Of a DNA stretch of 64,000 nt, positions 59,201-64,000 are shown in pieces. The position numbers were made by a program, and so were the translations under genes. Numbering within the stretch: position 1 is the first letter of the stretch; each line of letters starts with the position of its first letter. Location of the stretch: positions 1,178,001 to 1,242,000 of the forward strand of contig NZ_CP085725.1 in NCBI RefSeq assembly GCF_036840915.1, written 5' to 3'. The notes beneath the pieces were generated by a model. The model was not told the origin of the DNA, searched no databases, and saw only the letters and a program-made list of their open reading frames with translations. Origin of the DNA: Flavobacterium hankyongi. GTDB lineage: Bacteria > Bacteroidota > Bacteroidia > Flavobacteriales > Flavobacteriaceae.

Positions 59201-60554
59201 GTTGAAGTGAACTGCCATTATTTATTTCTGGTAAATCATTAATAACAATAATTGTTCTTGGAGGGAATTGATTTATTATATCATTAACCCAAAGATTACG
59301 ATTAACATTTATAGGAATATTAGATATTGATGACAGAAAAGCCTCTATTAACAAAGTCGACTTTTCTTGAGAATCATTATATTCTCTTAGCTCTATCCAA
59401 TGAATATTATCGAAACGTTTCGATGTCAAAATAGCCGTATGAGTTTTACCCGTACCATTTATTCCTTGAAAATTTACCCATGAGGTTTCCTCTAAAAGAG
59501 AATAAATTTCATTTATTTTTCTATCACGAGTTGTGCCTTTTTTTACTTCTACAGGCGGTATTGATGATAAATTTTTAATTCTAACATCAAAAACTGTATC
59601 TGAATTTTTAATTGCCTGAATATCTTCATCCAAAATATCTATCTTTTGGATACTTAAAGATAAGCTATTTTCAATATTTGTTAAATTATTTTCAATATTA
59701 AAAACCCTTTTATTGATACTCTCTAATAAATTAGAGACAACTTCAAACATTAAATTTTCTTCTTGATTAAGTGACGGTAAAAGACATTGAGCTTTTAATA
59801 CTTTAAGATTCACCGACTTGGCAGACTTATTTGTTAATAGCCTAAATACATACAAAAACAATCTAGGATAAAGGATATCTGCATTAACTCTTTCTGGTAA
59901 AATATCTATTTCTGAAATTTTTTTCTTTACATTTTCACTTATAGAATCACTGTCAAGAAAATTTGTACTCCACTCAAAATCTTTTATAAAGGATAAAAGC
60001 TTAGATGAATCTTCAATAAATATTTTAAAATTCTTCCACTTTTCTTGACTTTCTTTGTCCTTTTCTTCTACTTTGGCAGGATCTATTAATTTCTCACTAA
60101 CTTTTTTAACAAGATGATCTTTAATACTTTCAAGACGTTTATCATCTAATTTCACAGTATCCTCTACAAAAAGATTCTGCCAAACACTTATCCCCGAAGA
60201 GCCATTAGTAAAAAGCGATGGTCTCTCTTTTGTGTACTTCGCATTAGTAACAAATCTGAACAAAACTTTTTTAGTTGGATTGTTTGATTTATGTAAGAAA
60301 AAATTAAGTAGCAACTCCAGTGTAAGCTCATTATTTAAAGATATTGAAGATTCTCTATATTTAATCTGTTCTAATTTTCGAGATAACTCTTCTCCTTCGT
60401 TACTATTTTCAACAATATCAATATCCTCGCCCCTTTCCAAATCTAAAACCTCATTATCTTTTAAATCTAACCAACGAAGAATAGTCATATCAACTTGATA
60501 AACAAATCCTCTTATTGTACTCCAAGCATCCCTATTCGTAATTTCTTTAAACAT
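56298..60554 (-). CDS. Avs-like protein: Cap4-type nuclease plus STAND NTPase
   Basis: A 1418-residue protein. The N-terminal 200 residues fit the Cap4/DUF4297 dsDNA endonuclease: WSTIRGFVYQVDMTILRWLD, the acidic LERGEDIDIV (Glu43, Asp44, Asp46), and EQIKYRESS (Gln63, Lys65) as the Q-x-K of a PD-(D/E)XK core. A coiled linker leads to a P-loop ATPase with Walker A GINGTGKTHTAI (about 364-375) and Walker B TIIVINDLPEI (about 430-440). The remaining 800 residues are helical repeats with TPR character. This is the Avs layout, in which the C-terminal repeats sense a phage protein and activate the nuclease. It lies 94 bp after a second STAND gene on the same strand. Confidence 0.75.
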   Translation of the reverse strand: MFKEITNRDAWSTIRGFVYQVDMTILRWLDLKDNEVLDLERGEDIDIVENSNEGEELSRKLEQIKYRESSISLNNELTLELLLNFFLHKSNNPTKKVLFRFVTNAKYTKERPSLFTNGSSGISVWQNLFVEDTVKLDDKRLESIKDHLVKKVSEKLIDPAKVEEKDKESQEKWKNFKIFIEDSSKLLSFIKDFEWSTNFLDSDSISENVKKKISEIDILPERVNADILYPRLFLYVFRLLTNKSAKSVNLKVLKAQCLLPSLNQEENLMFEVVSNLLESINKRVFNIENNLTNIENSLSLSIQKIDILDEDIQAIKNSDTVFDVRIKNLSSIPPVEVKKGTTRDRKINEIYSLLEETSWVNFQGINGTGKTHTAILTSKRFDNIHWIELREYNDSQEKSTLLIEAFLSSISNIPINVNRNLWVNDIINQFPPRTIIVINDLPEINNGSSLQQLLVLLASKIKEKQIYLLTTSNYKIPRSLIALLSANNFSEYTDFIFSDEEIKEILLKNEAPDYVIECVNLIALASHRNPQILYALVNRLKTLNWLENPTLLFEDIFNKEFSEEILKDSQLIISSFIKDSQIRELLYRLTLIHWGYRFEEVKAVCDVEGKISSPFEKLQCLVNVWIEESGTQYKTSPLIYDLGVKNLSNETIKSTYSAIAQSILATKKVNVINAIHIISSFIKGENYNSAGIILLKLFNSAQTKETVSYLDNWGYLDFWTSTDFPKNMLPVLKVQLSSEQIRLRKILDKDITVFTEKLRNVSLEAINVSEKLLIDITVLINDASLDVKDYFNRLKFILENFSQIQEPFKDTISVELLEGFLWIPVQQLTTEEQVWTWIELVQVFNVKAQTDFFIKDVAQLAVGVLVGHIVQNEKSNQSFNPKNLATILDRIAKFFIERNFEILSAVILKERIALEFQANKDEAERITIKFSEEFESIEAKYLLYENLGKLFFNDEKNIKNERWLERAIATNCDEQITFSETLAYGAASISETNSLKAVSYLERAVKLLNNSQESSDLDYIQMLSELGIAYWKNNQSKRSYETFADAVSRLFVIKSEKYGPYWIRLLSWMAHALGYISASVAKDKVPEYVADGSNYVKPYQGIFLFNTKDLSDLYTPNKDVLLFAQMAIFSEGIDDISSAYKWSLKAFDETRKIGDPALMMMISTVCNQYPLINFELEVHFEWALQFHVISAYANAFTPEERYDIASKLNFDELLLKRPSGEWNAAEETLISMSVLPMFIMVLLSFSNKEQEANVKLEIFLKWIRNYVHIASNKKLWEDIEFLIVRIMVNKFTPNELIIEANKYGERENKDFQFICILGYIFLETDSIKRFNQIINIFPYLTSIFENAPAIKRNILIPFVKFYSLKAVQDNYVGTREELEEIIALINIETNIVQKLIRPVVETCDITVIEERREWLGNY

Positions 60555-60648
60555 TCGTAAAAAATATCTATCAGTTTATTATTATTTTATTGTTGTAAAA
60601 AAAATCAACATCTCTAATCTCCTTTATCAAGAGTGAAAAATTAAAATT

Positions 60649-63600
60649 TTAATCCCACTCACTAACAAATTCACTTTTTCTTTCTCTTTCAATACTCATT
60701 TTTGTGTACATAATGCTTCTATCGATAATTTCAATGAATTCATAATAATTGAGATTATTTTGTGTCACTAGAAAGTCTTTCACTTTTTCATACTGCGATA
60801 GTTCAAACTGCATATTTGGCAGCCTACTACCCATTGTAACACCCGCTGAAGTATAAAAATCTAATCTTCTAAAAAGCTCCAAGTCACAACCTTTTTCTAA
60901 AATCACTTTGAGGAAATCCAGCATTTTATCTCTATAGACGGTCGTAACAATATTGAATATTAATTCAATCATTTTATTATCGTTAGTCGCAACTAATTTA
61001 TTATTCAAAAAATCAATTTCCTTTTGACTATTCCCTTTGAATGCTTTTGAAAATTCTGATTCGCCATGTAAATAAATACTCTTGAACTTTACCAGATAAT
61101 CCATCATTTTACCTAAAACAACTTCATAATTATCTAAGTCCCATAATTTCTTAAAATCATTATCATTAAAATCTCTCCTCGATAGATAGTCTTTTTCGTC
61201 AAAGCTATATTTTAACAGCTCCACAATAAAGTCCGGATTGTAGGATAAAATAATTTTCAACACTTCTAAATCATAATCAAAATGTCTTCTTTGCTTATCA
61301 AAATACAAATAAAGCGTTTCAATTGTTTTTAAGTTATCTATAAATACATATTGGTGTTTTTCGTTTATGATTTTAAAAAAACTATCATACATCATAAGAT
61401 CATTATCTGACTGAATTTTAGAAATTAAAATGTTTAGTATTTTTCTAATTTCATCATCAATAACCAAGTCCAAAACATTCATTTTATTAATGAGATCATC
61501 AATAAACCAAATGTTTGTAAAATCATTCTTTTTAATGAAATCTAAAACGAAGTTGTAATCTTCAATGGTCAAATACTCCTTTGGTGATTTTATAAAAAGA
61601 TCTAATAAGTAGATTTCTGTTTTAGGCTTATTTTTGAACAATAACTTTAAACTAGAAATTTTTTCCTCGTTATAGTCAATACTTGACAGTATTTTACGCC
61701 AATAGAGACTATTATAGTATTCATAACTAAAAATTACTTCGATTACTCTTAAAAATAAATTGAAATCCTTTTTTGCAAGGTTCTCAATTATGTCCGATAC
61801 GATACCGGTTATTGAAAAATGCTTTTTCTGATGATTGTATATTACATCTAAAGATTTTGCAAAATCTAAATAATCCTCAAACTTATATCCAGAAAAGCTA
61901 TTAATAACACTTTTTTTGTTTGTTTCTCCTCTTTCGTCTAAAAGCAAACAAAGTTTAAATTCTTTTGAACTAATTAGATCTCGAATTTCTTTTTTATAAT
62001 TAATTTTTGAAAAGGATAGTGTCCTTAAATATGTATGTATAATTGAGGACTCTCTGAAATCATTATTGACAAAATTTTCTTCAAAAAAAGAAACGATTAG
62101 TTTCTTATCAAAACTCAATATTCTTTTTTCTTTCTCATGATATCGTGTATAATGATGCCTCTCAAAAAATTCATAAACATCTTCTTTCAGGCTTTCATTT
62201 TCATAACAGTTAAAAATGAAATTGAATAATTTTTCTCTGAATTTTTTATGCTCTTCTGTTAATGCAATGTATTCGTGGTTGGTGTAAAATTTATTTCCAT
62301 CTCCACTGTGAAAACAGTCATAACTATCAATTAAATATTTATCAGCTATAAATACTATTATCTTCGAATAGAAAATCTTATTCTCGTTTATTTTGGAGTA
62401 TAAAAAATCAAAAAGTTTTAATTGAGTTTTATATCCATACTCATAGCTAAATCTTTTATATGTAAATGATTGCTTGAATACTTTTAAAACTTTTGTAAAT
62501 AACAATTCACTTGACAAGCCATATTTCATTAACAAATCAAGCGCAATTTCAAACTTATCAGGCAAATTTTGAAAATTAACTAAAAGATTAATTATTCGAT
62601 CGTCATAAGTTTCAATATGATTGTCTTTATAAATTTCAAATTTAAGCTTATCAAACCCAACCTGATTTAGAGATTTCAAACAGCTATTTACATATAGAAT
62701 AGTTTCTGTTTCTAAGTAAAACCAAAAGTTCTCCAAAAAAGTAATTGCCTTATTTTGGTCTTCTCTTAATGAATTCCATTTTTGATTAAGATCATAAAGA
62801 ATTAAATCTTTAACTTCATAAAAACCATAATTACTAATGATTGGGTTTAAAAGGTGTATTAATGATATTTTACGCTCGTCGAAATGCAAATCCAATAATT
62901 GGCTAAATGGAATGTGTTGCTCCTTAATAAAAATTAAATAAAAGATGTATTCACCTAAAATCTGATCTGCTATCTTATATGTGTTTTTGAATTCGTCGGC
63001 TAATTCATTCTTAACAAGTAAGCTTAGTTTTTCTACTAAATCATTTTTTGCAATTCCGAAATAATTAAAGATAGCATCCGTTAGATCTGAATTGGAAATA
63101 TCTATTGATCTAAATAAAGTTAGAATTCCAGCAGTCTTAAGTAACACCAAATCATCCTTTATACTACTATTTGCAGAAGAAAAATACTCTTCTAATATTA
63201 ATGATGCTTTATTAAGTTTTTCAATATCATTATTTAAACCAGCTATTGCTGCCATTAAAGCAATCCTCGGGTTTCCTCTCGAAATTGAAAATATTCTATC
63301 AACATAATAACTACTGATTTTATACTCTGGTGATTGTAAAATTTTTGCTAAGTCATTTCTATCGAAATTTTTCAATTCTAATAACTCATAATTTCTAAGT
63401 TCTGATTCTACTTCTCGCTTCAGATAATTTCTAACCGTCAATATTATTTTAATGTCTGAATCCTTAAATTCATTTTTAAAATTAATTATTGATATCAGAT
63501 TGCTTTTCAACTTGTTCGCATCATCAACTACAATTAAGTACTTTCTATCTTTAGTAAGCTGAATCTTTAAGTCTTCCCAAATTAATTGATTATTATTTCT

Positions 63601-64000
63601 AATGTATTTTACAATATAATCTGGATTATCTTTAATGTAATTTGTAACCAACTCTAAAGAAAATCTTGTTTTCCCCACCCCTGCTTGACCAGTAATTAGT
63701 AAAAAATCACTATTATTTAATTGTTCTTTACTGCTTTCTAATTCTGTAATTCTATTATAAAATGCATTTGATAAAGGAGTAGCAAATTTTGATTTTTCAT
63801 ACTGCCTTACAAAGTCACTCATTTCTAAAATTTGCCCCGTGTCAATTGATAATCCCAGTTCTCTAGCTAATGAAGGATAGTCTTTAAAAATATAATTTGC
63901 AAAAGCATTTAACCCAATAACTTCAAGCTGTGTAAAATTATTTATTGAATTTTTATGGACATTAAGTTCTTCTTGTATTTTAGTTGTAATCTCCTGATTA
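60649..64000 (-). CDS. Second STAND-type P-loop ATPase, partial at the window end
   Basis: Stop at 60649; the frame has an ATG at 63822 but is open for 59 more codons to base 64000 with no stop, so the true start is probably outside the window. Upstream residues (NSINNFTQLEVIGLNAFANY, ELGLSIDTGQILE) look like real protein. From Met63822, Walker A is LLITGQAGVGKTRFS (about 41-55), Walker B YLIVVDDANKL (about 95-105), and IILTVRNYLKREVESELRNY continues like a STAND/AAA core. About 850 residues of Leu/Asp/Tyr-rich helical repeats follow. An effector domain may precede it outside the window. It likely shares a transcript with the Avs-like gene. Confidence 0.75.
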   Translation of the reverse strand, partial: NQEITTKIQEELNVHKNSINNFTQLEVIGLNAFANYIFKDYPSLARELGLSIDTGQILEMSDFVRQYEKSKFATPLSNAFYNRITELESSKEQLNNSDFLLITGQAGVGKTRFSLELVTNYIKDNPDYIVKYIRNNNQLIWEDLKIQLTKDRKYLIVVDDANKLKSNLISIINFKNEFKDSDIKIILTVRNYLKREVESELRNYELLELKNFDRNDLAKILQSPEYKISSYYVDRIFSISRGNPRIALMAAIAGLNNDIEKLNKASLILEEYFSSANSSIKDDLVLLKTAGILTLFRSIDISNSDLTDAIFNYFGIAKNDLVEKLSLLVKNELADEFKNTYKIADQILGEYIFYLIFIKEQHIPFSQLLDLHFDERKISLIHLLNPIISNYGFYEVKDLILYDLNQKWNSLREDQNKAITFLENFWFYLETETILYVNSCLKSLNQVGFDKLKFEIYKDNHIETYDDRIINLLVNFQNLPDKFEIALDLLMKYGLSSELLFTKVLKVFKQSFTYKRFSYEYGYKTQLKLFDFLYSKINENKIFYSKIIVFIADKYLIDSYDCFHSGDGNKFYTNHEYIALTEEHKKFREKLFNFIFNCYENESLKEDVYEFFERHHYTRYHEKEKRILSFDKKLIVSFFEENFVNNDFRESSIIHTYLRTLSFSKINYKKEIRDLISSKEFKLCLLLDERGETNKKSVINSFSGYKFEDYLDFAKSLDVIYNHQKKHFSITGIVSDIIENLAKKDFNLFLRVIEVIFSYEYYNSLYWRKILSSIDYNEEKISSLKLLFKNKPKTEIYLLDLFIKSPKEYLTIEDYNFVLDFIKKNDFTNIWFIDDLINKMNVLDLVIDDEIRKILNILISKIQSDNDLMMYDSFFKIINEKHQYVFIDNLKTIETLYLYFDKQRRHFDYDLEVLKIILSYNPDFIVELLKYSFDEKDYLSRRDFNDNDFKKLWDLDNYEVVLGKMMDYLVKFKSIYLHGESEFSKAFKGNSQKEIDFLNNKLVATNDNKMIELIFNIVTTVYRDKMLDFLKVILEKGCDLELFRRLDFYTSAGVTMGSRLPNMQFELSQYEKVKDFLVTQNNLNYYEFIEIIDRSIMYTKMSIERERKSEFVSEWD

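Overview
The window is AT-rich Bacteroidota DNA, most likely from a Flavobacterium-like member of the Flavobacteriia. The evidence is a SusC/SusD outer-membrane pair, an RteC-type regulator, a DUF6520-type small secreted protein, HMA/DUF3347 exported proteins, multi-domain heavy-metal efflux proteins typical of the phylum, few Shine-Dalgarno sites, and occasional TAnnTTTG promoter elements. No rRNA, tRNA, CRISPR array or integrase was recognised.

Region 1 (1-33.6 kb) is a large metal, mainly copper, homeostasis island read almost entirely from the minus strand. It holds a CDF exporter cut by the window edge, MgtC, a dihydrolipoyl dehydrogenase, a Czc-type RND operon whose pump is fused to its TolC partner, a plus-strand di-haem/Rieske/porin operon, a multicopper oxidase with an outer-membrane-like tail, a MerC-GDCCVxC fusion, a Cu(I) P-type ATPase, an AraC regulator with an N-terminal metal-binding domain, a Cus RND system (pump gene interrupted by an in-frame stop, one TolC, two adaptors), and a run of small exported metal-binding, thioredoxin, cytochrome and beta-propeller proteins. 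Copper appears to be bound in the periplasm by HMA, HMBD and Cys-rich proteins, oxidised by the multicopper oxidase, and expelled by CopA and the RND pumps. A restriction-endonuclease-like gene sits inside this island.

Region 2 (33.7-37 kb) is a mobile-element remnant: a DnaC-like ATPase, a HTH replication-type protein, an excisionase-like HTH protein and RteC, with operator-like palindromes but no integrase. Region 3 (37-50 kb) holds a PLP-dependent alpha-oxoamine synthase/acyltransferase broken by a frameshift in a G5 tract, a divergent STAS-like protein and PAS/AraC regulator, a MauE-type membrane protein, a DUF6520-type small secreted protein, and a convergent SusC-SusD-S9 peptidase operon.

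Region 4 (50.1-64 kb) is a defence island, visibly richer in AT. It starts with an intergenic element of about 330 bp that can form an extensive stem, then an XRE regulator, a large protein with a PIN-like nuclease domain and a possible N-terminal restriction-like domain, a Septu-type ATPase/HNH pair, an Avs-like protein (Cap4-type nuclease plus STAND NTPase), and a second STAND-type ATPase that runs off the window. The least explained signal is a cassette-like architecture here: four 22-nt terminators built on one scaffold, three ungapped copies of a 31-bp repeat, and two homologous tiny membrane ORFs alternate with the defence genes.
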